This document shows, in pieces, positions 25,302 through 33,901 of a stretch of DNA of 53,681 bases (position 1 is its first letter; each line of letters opens with the position of its first letter). The notes under the pieces are model-generated. The model did no database searches and was not told where the DNA came from. It saw only the letters and a program-made list of their open reading frames with translations. A program made the position numbers and the translations under genes. The DNA is taken from NCBI GenBank assembly GCA_903845195.1, contig CAIMWO010000043.1, positions 1 to 53,681 of the forward strand, in the 5' to 3' direction. The stretch is from an uncultured Phycisphaerales bacterium. GTDB taxonomy: Bacteria > Planctomycetota > Phycisphaerae > WQYP01.

Positions 25302-25670
25302 ATGTCGGAAGTTCAGCCGGTTCGGCTGCTGATTCTCTGTACGGATCTGATCTTCTCCACCAAGATTACGGGCACGGCCAAATCTCTGGGCGTGCCGTTC
25401 GCGGTGGTGCGCACACTGGAAAAACTCCGCGAGCAACTGGCAGCGCATCCGATTGCCACGTTTATTGTGGATCTCAATGCCGATCGCGTGAATGCGATCG
25501 AAGCCGTGCGGGTCGCCAAGGCGCATGCACCGTCGCCCCGCGTGGTGGCGTTTCTTTCGCATGTGCAGGTGGAGCTGGCGCAGGAGGCGGGAAACGCGGG
25601 GGCGGACGAAGTGCTGGCGCGGTCGGGATTCGTGGCGCAGTTGCCGGCGATTGTTACTGCTGCAAAGTAA
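25302..25670 (+). CDS. Degenerate response-regulator receiver-like protein
   Basis: A 122-residue single-domain protein with receiver-like strands (VRLLILCTDLIFSTKI, PIATFIVDLNAD, PRVVAFLSHVQVE). Asp57 could match the phospho-acceptor, but the acidic pair before the first helix and the Lys-Pro after the fifth strand (here ARSGF) are missing. It may therefore act as a pseudo-receiver or protein-interaction module. GGGAGG sits 5 bases before the ATG. It is the last of a three-gene group behind the FAH and CDGSH genes. No kinase is adjacent. Confidence 0.65.
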   Translation: MSEVQPVRLLILCTDLIFSTKITGTAKSLGVPFAVVRTLEKLREQLAAHPIATFIVDLNADRVNAIEAVRVAKAHAPSPRVVAFLSHVQVELAQEAGNAGADEVLARSGFVAQLPAIVTAAK

Positions 25671-25689
25671 CGCTACAGCGGTAACGATC

Positions 25690-25727
25690 GTAAATTAGCC
25701 ACAAATGAACACGAATGAACACAAATA
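25690..25727. repeat. Decamer-word repeat, copy 1
   Basis: GTAAATTAGCC leads into decamers ACAAATGAAC, ACGAATGAAC and ACAAATACGG. The 38-base segment is 34/38 identical to the copy at 36947-36984. Confidence 0.7.
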
Positions 25728-25780
25728 CGGAACCAGAAGTGGGACGGCTATATCTGTGCAATCCATTCTCTTGGCGCATA

Positions 25781-25811
25781 AAAAAACGCGCCGGAAATCT
25801 CCGGCGCGTTT
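25781..25811 (-). terminator. Rho-independent terminator of cysK
   Basis: An 11-bp perfect stem (AAACGCGCCGG at 25784-25794, CCGGCGCGTTT at 25801-25811) with a 6-base loop. On the minus strand it is followed by a run of T, directly behind the cysK stop. Confidence 0.8.
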
Positions 25812-25827
25812 GGGTTGCTTTCGTATC

Positions 25828-26781
25828 TTACTGTTCCAGGCCTTCGTACATCGCGGTGCTGATGTAGCGTTCGCCGGTGGAGCACATGATGGTGACGATG
25901 GTTTTGCCTTTGTATTCCGGCCGCTGGGCCACCTGCAGGGCTGCCCACATATTGGCGCCGGAGCTGATGCCCGCGAGGATTCCCTCTTCGGCGGCGAGGC
26001 GGCGAGCGAAGGCAAACGCGTCCTCATTGGTGACGGTGATGACTTCATCGACGATATCGACGGCCAGATTCTTCGGGATGAAGCCGGCGCCGGTGCCCTG
26101 AATCTTGTGGGGGCCGGGCTTGAGCGGCTGATTGGCCATGCATTGGGTAATCACGGGCGAGTTCGTGGGCTCAACGGCAATCGCCTTGAAATTCGGGTTG
26201 CGTTGCTTGATCACGCGCGCGACGCCGGTGATGGTGCCGCCGGTGCCGACGGCGGAGATGATGGCATCCACCTTGCCGCCGGTGTCGCGCCAGATTTCTT
26301 CGGCCGTGGTCTTCATGTGGATTTCCGGGTTTGCGGGATTATCGAACTGCGAGGCGATTACGGAGTTGGGCTGCTGCTGGTGCAGTTCGTTGCACTTGCG
26401 GATGGCGCCGGGCATGCCTTCGCTGCCGGGGGTGAGGACGAGATTGGCGCCGAGAATGCGGAGCAGGCGGCGGCGTTCGATGGACATGGTTTCCGGCATG
26501 GTCAGCGTGAGCTTGTAGCCCTTGGAGGCGCAGACAAAGGCCAGCGCGATGCCGGTGTTGCCGGAGGTGGCTTCGAGGATGTGCGTCTCTTTGGTGATCT
26601 TGCCGGCGCGTTCGCCGGCTTCGATCATCGAGACGCCGATGCGGTCCTTGACCGATCCCAGGGGGTTGAAGTACTCGCACTTGGCCAGGACGGTGGCGCC
26701 GCCGGGGGGAACGATGCGGTTGATTTTAACCAGTGGGGTGTTGCCCATGGTTTTTGTGATGTCTGCGTAAATGCCGGGCAT
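25828..26781 (-). CDS. cysK: Cysteine synthase A (O-acetylserine sulfhydrylase)
   Basis: PLP-dependent enzyme that makes cysteine from O-acetylserine and sulfide. The 317-residue length is canonical. PLP-Lys45 lies in NPLGSVKDRIG; TSGNTGIA is the substrate loop; GTGGTITGVARV binds the PLP phosphate; GISSGAN is near the C-terminus. A well-matched promoter precedes it and a strong terminator follows, so it appears monocistronic. No cysE is adjacent. Highly conserved and complete. Confidence 0.96.
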   Translation of the reverse strand: MPGIYADITKTMGNTPLVKINRIVPPGGATVLAKCEYFNPLGSVKDRIGVSMIEAGERAGKITKETHILEATSGNTGIALAFVCASKGYKLTLTMPETMSIERRRLLRILGANLVLTPGSEGMPGAIRKCNELHQQQPNSVIASQFDNPANPEIHMKTTAEEIWRDTGGKVDAIISAVGTGGTITGVARVIKQRNPNFKAIAVEPTNSPVITQCMANQPLKPGPHKIQGTGAGFIPKNLAVDIVDEVITVTNEDAFAFARRLAAEEGILAGISSGANMWAALQVAQRPEYKGKTIVTIMCSTGERYISTAMYEGLEQ

Positions 26782-26814
26782 GTTTAATCTCCTATCTGGT
26801 AAGTAGACAAATAA

Positions 26815-26842
26815 CTTATACCGCGCCGTATTGTGGAGTCAA
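26815..26842 (-). promoter_or_regulatory. Sigma-70-type promoter of cysK
   Basis: On the minus strand TTGACT (26842-26837), a 16-base spacer and TATAAG (26820-26815); 5 of 6 matches in each hexamer. It ends 34 bases upstream of the start codon. The sequence around the -35 is AT-rich. Confidence 0.65.
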
Positions 26843-26874
26843 TAGCGAAATATGGGCAAATATATTCCTACCAA

Positions 26875-27693
26875 TTAAGAGGGAATTGAGTCTCGAATGG
26901 AGTGACCATCGATGGATTGGATGCTGCCGCGGGCGACCGAAAGATCACCCAGGAGCAGTTCGCCTGCACTGCCGATGCCGTGCGACAGGCCTTCGATTCG
27001 GTGAGTTGGGCTGCCATCGGCCGCGGAATTGTTTCGCTCGGACACGACGACGCTTCTGCTGCGCAAGGCGTCGCGCGGGGCAAAGCGCGCCTGCCAGTCG
27101 TGGGCAGGAAGATTTTCGAGGGCGTCGAGGACGTTCTGCGCGACGGTGTTGAGAGGACGCGGATGGTTGTCGAGGGCGAGGAGGGAGGTGGCGCGGAAGT
27201 GCGCCTTTGGGGGAGCGAGATCGGCGGGGTCGGTGTTGACATTGATGCCGATGCCCACGAGGGCGAGCCAGCGGTCGCCGAAGGAGAGGCCCTCGCAGAG
27301 GATGCCGGCGATTTTCTGGTCGTCGATGACGAGGTCGTTGGGCCAGCGAATTTTGATGCGGATCAACTGGGCGAGGGGTTCCGCAGCCGGCGAAACCGGC
27401 GGGCTGGGGGGTGGGTCGAGGGCTTCAGCGACGGCCAGGCCGATGATGAGGGGAAGTGGGGCGCGGAGTTCGGGGGGGATGTGGTCGAGGATGACCGTCA
27501 TGTATAGGCCGCCGGGAGGGGAGAGGAAGGTGCGGTCATATTGGCCGCGGCCGGCGGATTGGGTGCGGGCAATGAAGACGTGATGATCGAGGGGAGCGGC
27601 GGGATTTTCGGTGAGCTGGGCGTGGGCGAAGGTGGTGGCCTGGGCGTTGGTGGAGTCGATTGTGTCGAAACGATGCAATATCCAGCGGTTCAT
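26875..27693 (-). CDS. birA: Biotin--[acetyl-CoA-carboxylase] ligase
   Basis: BirA attaches biotin to carboxylase carrier domains. The protein has 272 residues and begins directly in the catalytic domain: HRFDTIDSTNAQA, then QSAGRGQYDRTFLSPPGGLY (biotin/ATP loop, slightly divergent from GRGRRGR-W), and IRWPNDLVIDDQKIAGIL with the catalytic Lys. The Lys before WPND is replaced by Arg. There is no N-terminal helix-turn-helix, so it cannot act as a DNA-binding repressor like E. coli BirA. ATG 27693 has GAGG just upstream. The coding strand is strongly C-rich, giving many Pro, Ala and Ser codons. The catalytic fold is complete. Confidence 0.9.
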   Translation of the reverse strand: MNRWILHRFDTIDSTNAQATTFAHAQLTENPAAPLDHHVFIARTQSAGRGQYDRTFLSPPGGLYMTVILDHIPPELRAPLPLIIGLAVAEALDPPPSPPVSPAAEPLAQLIRIKIRWPNDLVIDDQKIAGILCEGLSFGDRWLALVGIGINVNTDPADLAPPKAHFRATSLLALDNHPRPLNTVAQNVLDALENLPAHDWQARFAPRDALRSRSVVVSERNNSAADGSPTHRIEGLSHGIGSAGELLLGDLSVARGSIQSIDGHSIRDSIPS

Positions 27694-27706
27694 GGGAACC
27701 TCGACG

Positions 27707-27760
27707 AAACCACGAAGACAGGAACTACGCACCCGACCACGAATAAAACTTAAGTTAGCC
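27707..27760. repeat. Decayed word-repeat region upstream of birA
   Basis: ACCACGAAGACAGGAACTACG and TTAAGTTAGCC resemble the leader of the decamer repeats at 25690 and 36947 but keep no clear register. It could be a worn copy. Confidence 0.3.
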
Positions 27761-27914
27761 ATGGTGTGGCGAGGGTGCAACTTTATGATCAAATTGGAAT
27801 CTAACGGAGAGCGGCGCGGAGGAGGTGGGGGCGAATACGAGTGAAAATATTTTACAATCGGGATGTTTGGAGAGAGCAGATTGTGGAGGGATCGCGGTGG
27901 TGGAGGAAATGTCA

Positions 27915-27943
27915 CTGACCTCTTTTGGAAAATTCGTTATACT
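27915..27943 (+). promoter_or_regulatory. Promoter of the ankyrin lipoprotein gene
   Basis: CTGACC (27915-27920), 17-base spacer and TATACT (27938-27943); 4 and 5 matches to the -35 and -10 consensus. It ends 25 bases before the ATG, with GAGGAG in between. Confidence 0.6.
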
Positions 27944-27968
27944 TGCAGGTATTCGGTGAGGAGACACA

Positions 27969-30848
27969 ATGAGGACGACTGCTGCGACGTTGGGAGTTGT
28001 TCTGGCTTGTCTGGCAGGCTGCGGTTCGCCGGTCCGCATCACGCATGAATCGCCGCCGCAGGCTGTCGAAGCGATGGGGGGTGCGGTGGTACCCGCGCAA
28101 ATTCCCGATCAGGTCTCTGAAGCGTTTGAGCATGCTCTGACGGCCATCCGAAAACATGATCTTGCGGCACTCAAGACCGTCCTGGATAGTGGTTTGTCAA
28201 TCGATGTCACCGACGACGTGGGCATGTCCCTTCTTCATTGGGCTGCATCTGAGGGGACTGCCGATATCGCGCAATATCTGATTGCCCACGGCATTTCCTT
28301 GAACCGTCCGGACAGTGAGGGCCGCACGCCCGTGAGCATGGCCGCACTCGACGGTCATACGGATGTCGCCATTTTGCTGGCCCATGCCGGCGCGACGCTT
28401 GATACGCCCTCTGCGGCTGCCGTGGGCACTGCGGAGCAGATGCGCGCCTGCCTCAAGAAGGATCCTGACTTGCTAGCCAAGACGTGGTATTTCTATGCCA
28501 GCAGCAGTGAATTGTCGCTGATCCAAATGGCGGCCTGCCACGGCAACGTTGCGGCCATCGAAGAATTGGTGCTTCGGGGCGCTGATACGCGGGATGCTGG
28601 TAAGGTGGGTTTTACACCGTTAATGCTGGCTGCCGACTGGGGCCGCGTCGACGCGGTCCGCGACCTGCTCAAGCACAACCCAGATATCAATGAGGCAAGC
28701 CGTTATGGCTGGACGGCGCTTAACAGTGCGGCGCGCAACGGAAATGTTGCGGTTGTCGAACTCCTTCTGGATCGTGGCGCTACCTACGACATCTTCACCG
28801 CTGCGACCCGCAACGATGTCGCGCGCATCGAAAAGCTATTGCAGGATCAGCCCGACCTGGTGAAAAGCAGATGCGGCGGCGAGACACCGCTGGGCTGGGC
28901 CGCGGGCCTCGGCAACGAACAGGCTGCCGTGGTGCTGTTCGATAGCGGGGCAGAGATCAACGTACATGATGAAACAATGGAAAATTCGCCGCTGCAACTC
29001 GCCGCATGGGCTGGGCGTACGAGTATTGTAAAACTGCTTCTGGACCGCAATGCGAATATAGAAATTGGTGCCGGCAAGGATCCTTACGGCACACCGCTGC
29101 ACATGGCCGCCTGCGTGGGTGATGTCGAAGTCGCCCAGATATTGCTTGCGCGCGGTGCGAACATCAATGCGGTAAACAACTTGTCGAAAACGCCGCTTGC
29201 CTTCGCCGCCGACAGGAACAAGATGGCGATGGCGCATTTTCTGATCGAACACCATGCGGACTTCCGCGGCGCCCTTCACAACGCGGCAAGCGAAGGGCAT
29301 GCTGAGATGGTTCGTCTGCTCATCGATGCAGGTGCCAATGTTGATGAACAATACGCTGGCGCGGGGAGTGCCCTGAATACCGCGGCCGAACGTGGCGACC
29401 TTGAAATGGTCAAATTGCTGCTGGAACGCGATGCCAAAACAACGACCGTCAATGAGGACGGATTTACTCCATTACACCAAGCAGCATTCTGCCGGGATAA
29501 GACGCGGCATGCTGCATATTTGCAGATTGCGGATCTGCTGCTGCAGCACGGTGCGAAAATTGAGGCGCGCAGTCGCGCCGGCTATACCGCACTTCACCGC
29601 GCCATCAACAGCAATGCTAATTTGAAAATGATTATGTACTTGCTGAATCATGGGGCGGATATCAAGGCACAAATAAATTACGGAGGAACGCCGCTTCACA
29701 TGGCCTGCTATGCCTTGCGGGCGGATATCGTCAAACTTCTGCTGGACCATGGCGCTGACCTTAATCCGGCGGATAAGCAAGGTGGAACTCCAGCCCACTA
29801 TTTGCTTGCTGAGAAACGTCCCGGGGCCGCAGATATTCTTAAGATCCTCCGGGACCGCGGACTTCAGACTGATGTGGTTTTTTATGCGTCACCAGATGAC
29901 TCCGCGAAAGTCATCGAAGCACTCGACAAACAGCCCGAGCTTCTGGAAAAAATTATTAACAGCCAGACTCTTCTGCAAATGGCCGCCGGCAAGGGTGATC
30001 TTGAACTGGTCAAGAAACTGATTCAGCGTGGGGCGAATATCGAAGCCGACTCGGCATCGCTGAAGTGGACGGCACTTCACTATGCCGCGGGATCGGGGCA
30101 TGCCAAGGTGGTTGAGTACCTGCTTGCACACGGGGCCAACCCGGACAAGCCAGACATCTCTAACCAGCGCCCGCTCTATACCGCGGCCGCGGGGAATCAT
30201 GCTGACGTGATAAAGCTATTGCTGAAGGCGGGGGCCAAGCCGAACCAGACGACAAATTATGGTTATACAGCCATGCATGCGGCGGCCAGTGACGGCGGAC
30301 TTCAGGCCGTGCAGGCGTTGTTTGCCGGCGGGGGGGATATCAATTCCAGCGGCACCAAATCCGAGAGGCCGCTGCATGATGCTGTCACGTATGGGCACGA
30401 TGATGTTGCGCTATTCCTTCTGGAGAATGGCGTTGAGGCTTGCGACGCGGCGAATGCTTATTCGCCGCTGCTGCACTCCGCGGCAAGTGCGGGGAAAGTT
30501 GCGGTGGTCAAGGCCCTGTTGAAGCGGGGAGTGAATGTGAATCGGCTTAACGTTCGTCGCGACACGGCACTTGACTGGACTTCCGGCGAGAAGAACGTCG
30601 AGGTCATCAAGGCGCTGCGGGATGCCGGCGGATTGTACGGCCACGAGATTCCCAAGTATGTGGCGGCACTGATCAAGCAATTGGATGATGAATCATTTGC
30701 CAAACGCGAGGCCGCCGACACGGCTCTGCGCGGTTTGGGTGCCGGTGCATCAACTCTTTTGGAACACGCTCGTAAGAAGGATGAGCCCCCGGAAATCAAG
30801 GCCCGATTGGATCAGATCGCCTTGTACTATAAGAATCTGGATTCATAA
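27969..30848 (+). CDS. Ankyrin-repeat lipoprotein with HEAT-like C-terminus
   Basis: A 959-residue protein. Signal peptide with lipobox (VVLACLAGCGS, Cys18 acylated) so it is predicted to sit in the membrane facing the periplasm or the paryphoplasm. Residues about 70-895 contain about 24 ankyrin repeats of roughly 33 residues, with TPLHMAA...LLLxxGAxIN-type cores; several repeats (for example 16 and 17) are degenerate. The C-terminal 70 residues (YVAALIKQLDDESFAKREAA onward) form a HEAT-like unit frequent in planctomycete proteins. Ankyrin arrays mediate protein binding; no enzymatic domain is visible. A good promoter and a GAGGAG site precede the start. The binding partner is unknown. Confidence 0.92.
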   Translation: MRTTAATLGVVLACLAGCGSPVRITHESPPQAVEAMGGAVVPAQIPDQVSEAFEHALTAIRKHDLAALKTVLDSGLSIDVTDDVGMSLLHWAASEGTADIAQYLIAHGISLNRPDSEGRTPVSMAALDGHTDVAILLAHAGATLDTPSAAAVGTAEQMRACLKKDPDLLAKTWYFYASSSELSLIQMAACHGNVAAIEELVLRGADTRDAGKVGFTPLMLAADWGRVDAVRDLLKHNPDINEASRYGWTALNSAARNGNVAVVELLLDRGATYDIFTAATRNDVARIEKLLQDQPDLVKSRCGGETPLGWAAGLGNEQAAVVLFDSGAEINVHDETMENSPLQLAAWAGRTSIVKLLLDRNANIEIGAGKDPYGTPLHMAACVGDVEVAQILLARGANINAVNNLSKTPLAFAADRNKMAMAHFLIEHHADFRGALHNAASEGHAEMVRLLIDAGANVDEQYAGAGSALNTAAERGDLEMVKLLLERDAKTTTVNEDGFTPLHQAAFCRDKTRHAAYLQIADLLLQHGAKIEARSRAGYTALHRAINSNANLKMIMYLLNHGADIKAQINYGGTPLHMACYALRADIVKLLLDHGADLNPADKQGGTPAHYLLAEKRPGAADILKILRDRGLQTDVVFYASPDDSAKVIEALDKQPELLEKIINSQTLLQMAAGKGDLELVKKLIQRGANIEADSASLKWTALHYAAGSGHAKVVEYLLAHGANPDKPDISNQRPLYTAAAGNHADVIKLLLKAGAKPNQTTNYGYTAMHAAASDGGLQAVQALFAGGGDINSSGTKSERPLHDAVTYGHDDVALFLLENGVEACDAANAYSPLLHSAASAGKVAVVKALLKRGVNVNRLNVRRDTALDWTSGEKNVEVIKALRDAGGLYGHEIPKYVAALIKQLDDESFAKREAADTALRGLGAGASTLLEHARKKDEPPEIKARLDQIALYYKNLDS

Positions 30849-30926
30849 AAGGGTGTGACGGGCGTGGAGGGAGGGGGCGAACGATTTGTCCGACCCTCTG
30901 GTCGGCCCTCGATGGAATCGGGGGCT

Positions 30927-31721
30927 CTAGGGGCGAAGGGCCATGCGGAGGAGGTGGGCGGCATGGAGGGCGGCGGCGGGGGAGTTGGGGAGGTTGCGGA
31001 GGTCGACGACGGTGGGGCCGCGGAAGCCCTGTTCGTGGAGGAGGGCGAGGATTTCGGAGAGGGGGAGCTGACCTTGACCGAGCTCGACGGGGCGGAGGGA
31101 GGAGCCGGCGCGGATGGCGTCGGAGGCGGTGAACTGGGCGATGCGGCCGGCGAAATTGGCGGCGGCGTCGAGAGGGCTTTCGCCGGCGGCGATGAGGCGG
31201 GCGCCTTCGAGATTGATGCGGGCGTAGTCGTAGTCGACTTGCTTGAGAATGTCGGCCAGAGGAGCGGAGGTGTCGGCGGAGAAGGCCAGGGAGAGCGGGG
31301 TGCCGGAGGCGTCGACGGCCTGGGCGAGTTGGCGGAGTGCGGAGATAAGCGTGGATTGAGAGACGGTGGTGGAGGCGAGGTTGCCGAGGTTGAGGGCGAG
31401 GGTGTGGATGCCGAGATCGCGGGCGAGGTCGATGGCTTTGCGGGCGGAGTCCATGGTGCGGTCGATGGTGGCGGGATCGGTGAGGCTGCCGCGGGGCGTG
31501 GCGATGCGGAGGGCCGCGAGGTTGAGATGTTTGGAGTCGAGGATTTTGCGGACATGGCGGCGAGCGGAGAGGTCGAGCTTGTCGGGGCTGAGTTCGGGGT
31601 GGTTGGTGGCGATGGCGATGCCGGCGTAACCGGCGGAGGCGGCGAGGTCGAATGAGTCGCGGGCCGGGCCGGCGAGACCGTCAAGGGAGAGAGCGGCGGG
31701 GATGGGAGGGTCGTTTGGCAT
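30927..31721 (-). CDS. Sugar phosphate isomerase/epimerase-like TIM-barrel protein
   Basis: A 264-residue protein of the AP-endonuclease-2/xylose-isomerase-like TIM-barrel family. Visible patterns are AGYAGIAIATNHPELSP, ARDLGIHTLALNLGNLAS, DYDYARINLEGARLIAAG and SSLRPVELGQGQLPLSEILA, which is the characteristic G-x-(G/Q)-x-(L/I)-(P/D) end of the fold. Metal-binding acidic residues are only partly visible. The substrate is unknown. ATG at 31721 is preferred. The minus strand is unusually C-rich, giving an excess of Ala, Leu and Pro codons. Confidence 0.75.
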   Translation of the reverse strand: MPNDPPIPAALSLDGLAGPARDSFDLAASAGYAGIAIATNHPELSPDKLDLSARRHVRKILDSKHLNLAALRIATPRGSLTDPATIDRTMDSARKAIDLARDLGIHTLALNLGNLASTTVSQSTLISALRQLAQAVDASGTPLSLAFSADTSAPLADILKQVDYDYARINLEGARLIAAGESPLDAAANFAGRIAQFTASDAIRAGSSLRPVELGQGQLPLSEILALLHEQGFRGPTVVDLRNLPNSPAAALHAAHLLRMALRP

Positions 31722-32092
31722 GAGGGGAAGTGTAGTGGGAGAGGGGGTGGAGGGACAGTGAGGGAGGGCGATGTGAGACGCGGCTAAGGGGGTGGGCCGT
31801 GGCTTTTGGTTTTGCGGTACTGGAGGAATTTTCAATTGGTGCGGCGATGGCGTGATGACATAGAGGGAAACGAGTGGAAATTCATTCGAAGAAATTGTTA
31901 TAAGTATGCTAATTTAAGTACTTTACGTAATATTCGTGGATGCAACACAAAATGTTTAACAATTGGATATAAATTACTGCGGGATATGAATTGGGATTAC
32001 GCGTTGTGTGGTGAGTGTGAGTGATGACGACGCGTGAGAGGTGGCTGGAGCCACCCGCGAGGCGAATGAACTCACGGATGAAGGAGATGATC
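31722..32092. other. 371-base gap with an AT-rich core
   Basis: No gene seen. The first 130 bases are G-rich like the neighbouring gene. About 31857-32017 is notably AT-rich against the GC-rich surroundings. It holds a possible promoter for the small secreted protein: TTGGAT at 31963-31968, 16-base spacer, TATGAA at 31985-31990. A 7-bp stem with a two-base loop (GGTGGCTGGAGCCACC, 32040-32055) lies closer to the gene. Confidence 0.55.
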
Positions 32093-32413
32093 ATGACAGG
32101 GTTGATGGGAATGAAAGGCATCGTGGCGGGATTGGCGATCGTCGGCAGCTTGGGCGTGTTCGGCGTGAGCCAGGCGAAGGCCGATTATGTCATCGTACGG
32201 CAGACGGCGCCGGTGTATGCCGCGCCGGTGATCGTGCGGCAGGCTCCGGTCGTTTACACGCCGGCACCGGTGTATTACCAGCCGGTACCGGTTGTCGCGG
32301 CGCCTCCAGTGTGTGCGCCGGTGATTCTGCCGCGGCGTGATTGGCGTCATGAGCGGTTTGAGAGAGAACACCGGGGTCATCGTGATGGATTCTTCTTTGG
32401 GATTCATTTCTAG
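32093..32413 (+). CDS. Small secreted Val/Pro-rich protein
   Basis: A 106-residue protein with a signal peptide (MTGLMGMKGIVAGLAIVGSL, then cleavage near QAKADYV). The mature part repeats VIVRQ twice (VIVRQTAPVYAAP and VIVRQAPVVYTP) and continues PVYYQPVPVV, giving a low-complexity Val/Pro/Tyr region, then an Arg/His-rich stretch (RRDWRHERFEREHRGHRDG) ending FFFGIHF. GGAG lies 8 bases before the ATG. A terminator follows. This fits the small, repetitive, secreted proteins common in planctomycetes; no function is known. Confidence 0.7.
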   Translation: MTGLMGMKGIVAGLAIVGSLGVFGVSQAKADYVIVRQTAPVYAAPVIVRQAPVVYTPAPVYYQPVPVVAAPPVCAPVILPRRDWRHERFEREHRGHRDGFFFGIHF

Positions 32414-32446
32414 ATTTTGAAAGAAAAGATCGGGGTGTTCCCGATT

Positions 32447-32489
32447 GCCGCCGGGGACGTGAAGAGCGTCCCTGGCGGCGAGGGTTTTT
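32447..32489 (+). terminator. Rho-independent terminator behind the small secreted protein gene
   Basis: A 13-bp stem (GCCGCCGGGGACG with CGTCCCTGGCGGC, one G-U pair) with a 7-base loop, followed by GAGGGTTTTT. A 6-bp hairpin (ATCGGG/CCCGAT, 32429-32445) lies just before it. Confidence 0.75.
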
Positions 32490-32533
32490 GCATCTCGGGG
32501 TGTCGGGATAGAAATACTCCGATAGACCGGCGT

Positions 32534-33355
32534 TCATTGTTGCGGGCGGTCGTCGGCGTTTTTGGCGGCTTGGGTGTTGGCGGGGGTGTCGGGGGATGTG
32601 GTGCCGGCGAATTTTGGGGCGAGGCCGTAGCGGGTGCCTTCAGCGGAGAGTTGCTGGTGGCGGGCGAGGGGTTGAATGCCGGCGGGGCGCGTCCAGGTTT
32701 TGCCGGCTTCGCATTGGGCGACGATGTCGGCAACTTCTTCGACGTTGTCAGTGACGCGAAAGAGGTTGAGATCGGGGCCGTGGATGCAGCCGTATCGGTC
32801 GAGCATGGTTTCGCGCATCCAGTCGAGCAGGCCGGACCAGAAATCGGAGCCGATGAGGAGGACGGGAAAGGGATCGATCTTGAGGGTTTGGATGAGGGTG
32901 AGGGATTCGAAGAATTCGTCCATGGTGCCAAAGCCGCCAGGGAAGCAGATGAAGGCGTGGCTGTATTTGACGAACATGACTTTGCGAACGAAGAAGTAGT
33001 GGTGGTTGAGAGAGAGCGACTGATAGGGGTTGGCTTTTTGTTCGTTGGGGAGGGAGATGTTGAGGCCAACGGCGATACCGCCCGCTTCGTGAGCGCCTTT
33101 GTGGGCGGCTTCCATGATGCCGGGGCCGCCGCCGGTGATGACGGCGAATTTGCGTTTGGCGAGTGCGCGGCCGAGGTCGACGGCGAGTTTGTAGTACCGA
33201 TCATCTTCGCGGGTGCGTGCCGAGCCGAAGACGGATACGGCCGGGCCGATCTGGGAGAGAGATTCGAAGCCGTCGACAAATTCGGCCATGATGCGGAAGA
33301 TGCGCCAGACGTCTTCGGCACCGGGCTGGGGCTGGGGGAATTGGGAGTTGGACAT
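32534..33355 (-). CDS. LOG-family Rossmann-fold protein, short form
   Basis: A 273-residue LOG-family protein (TIGR00730-type). SVFGSARTREDDRYY opens the fold; TGGGPGIMEAAHKGAHEAGG and CFPGGFGTMDEFFE give the signature PGGxGTxxE. The C-terminal 40 residues (from about 230) are polar and Pro/Ala-rich. The N-terminus MSNSQFPQPQPGAEDVWRIF is family-like. This is a second paralogue to the gene at 23.0 kb and lacks its long extensions. Nucleotide hydrolase or nucleotide binding is inferred from the family. Confidence 0.88.
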   Translation of the reverse strand: MSNSQFPQPQPGAEDVWRIFRIMAEFVDGFESLSQIGPAVSVFGSARTREDDRYYKLAVDLGRALAKRKFAVITGGGPGIMEAAHKGAHEAGGIAVGLNISLPNEQKANPYQSLSLNHHYFFVRKVMFVKYSHAFICFPGGFGTMDEFFESLTLIQTLKIDPFPVLLIGSDFWSGLLDWMRETMLDRYGCIHGPDLNLFRVTDNVEEVADIVAQCEAGKTWTRPAGIQPLARHQQLSAEGTRYGLAPKFAGTTSPDTPANTQAAKNADDRPQQ

Positions 33356-33369
33356 GAGGGGCTCGGTTC

Positions 33370-33404
33370 AATTCAGAATGCGGAATTCAGAATTCAGAAT
33401 ACGG
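33370..33404. repeat. Heptamer-word repeat (AATTCAG)
   Basis: Five heptads in strict register: AATTCAG, AATGCGG, AATTCAG, AATTCAG, AATACGG. It lies just upstream of the LOG gene, in the gap to the next small gene. Confidence 0.7.
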
Positions 33405-33544
33405 GGAAAGGGGCACGGATGCACGCGATTTTTCGCAAGGAGGGGCGAAACCGATGGGCGCTGTTGGTCGGGAACTTCGTGGCGTTTCGTGCGTCGAAGT
33501 AAGATGAGGCTTGCCGATCGGCAGGCGGTTATGTTGCCAAGGAG

Positions 33545-33880
33545 ATGCCTTTGAAGAGTGTTGTGTTGTCCATGTGCGCGATCGTGCTGATGGTTTTGGC
33601 TGGTGCGGTGCGGGCGGAAGCGCCGGCCACGAAGCCCGCTGATGAGAAACTCGTCAAGGCGACCGCGGTGGCGAAGGCGGCGGCGGAGGCGGCCTTGAAC
33701 AGGACGGCAAAGCCCGCGATCACTCTTAATGACCATCCCAAAGTTGTAGACGCGGACGACGGCTGGACGTTCACTTGGCAGGGACAAGCGGATGCGGAGG
33801 TATACATCGTGACGGTGCGCGTCACGGAGGGCGGGGAGGCCAAGGTGCTACAGGCGAAGGTGAATACGGGGCGTGACTGA
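33545..33880 (+). CDS. Small secreted protein of unknown function
   Basis: A 111-residue protein with a signal peptide (VVLSMCAIVLMVLAGAVRA, cleavage before EAPAT) and a charged Ala/Lys-rich mature part ending in a beta-rich segment (WTFTWQGQADAEVYIVTVRV). AAGGAG abuts the ATG directly, whereas a TTG six bases later (33551) has ideal spacing and would give MKSVVLSM, so the true start may be 33551. No domain was recognised. The gene lies alone between the LOG and DUF1501 genes. Confidence 0.6.
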   Translation: MPLKSVVLSMCAIVLMVLAGAVRAEAPATKPADEKLVKATAVAKAAAEAALNRTAKPAITLNDHPKVVDADDGWTFTWQGQADAEVYIVTVRVTEGGEAKVLQAKVNTGRD

Positions 33881-33901
33881 GGGGCTTGATCGCCGGGGAT
33901 T

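Noticed and set aside
30855..31655. Plus-strand frame of 266 codons
   Set aside because: Shadow of the TIM-barrel gene, caused by strong G skew.
32417..33502. Plus-strand frame of 361 codons
   Set aside because: Shadow of the short LOG gene, and it runs through the terminator of the small secreted protein.
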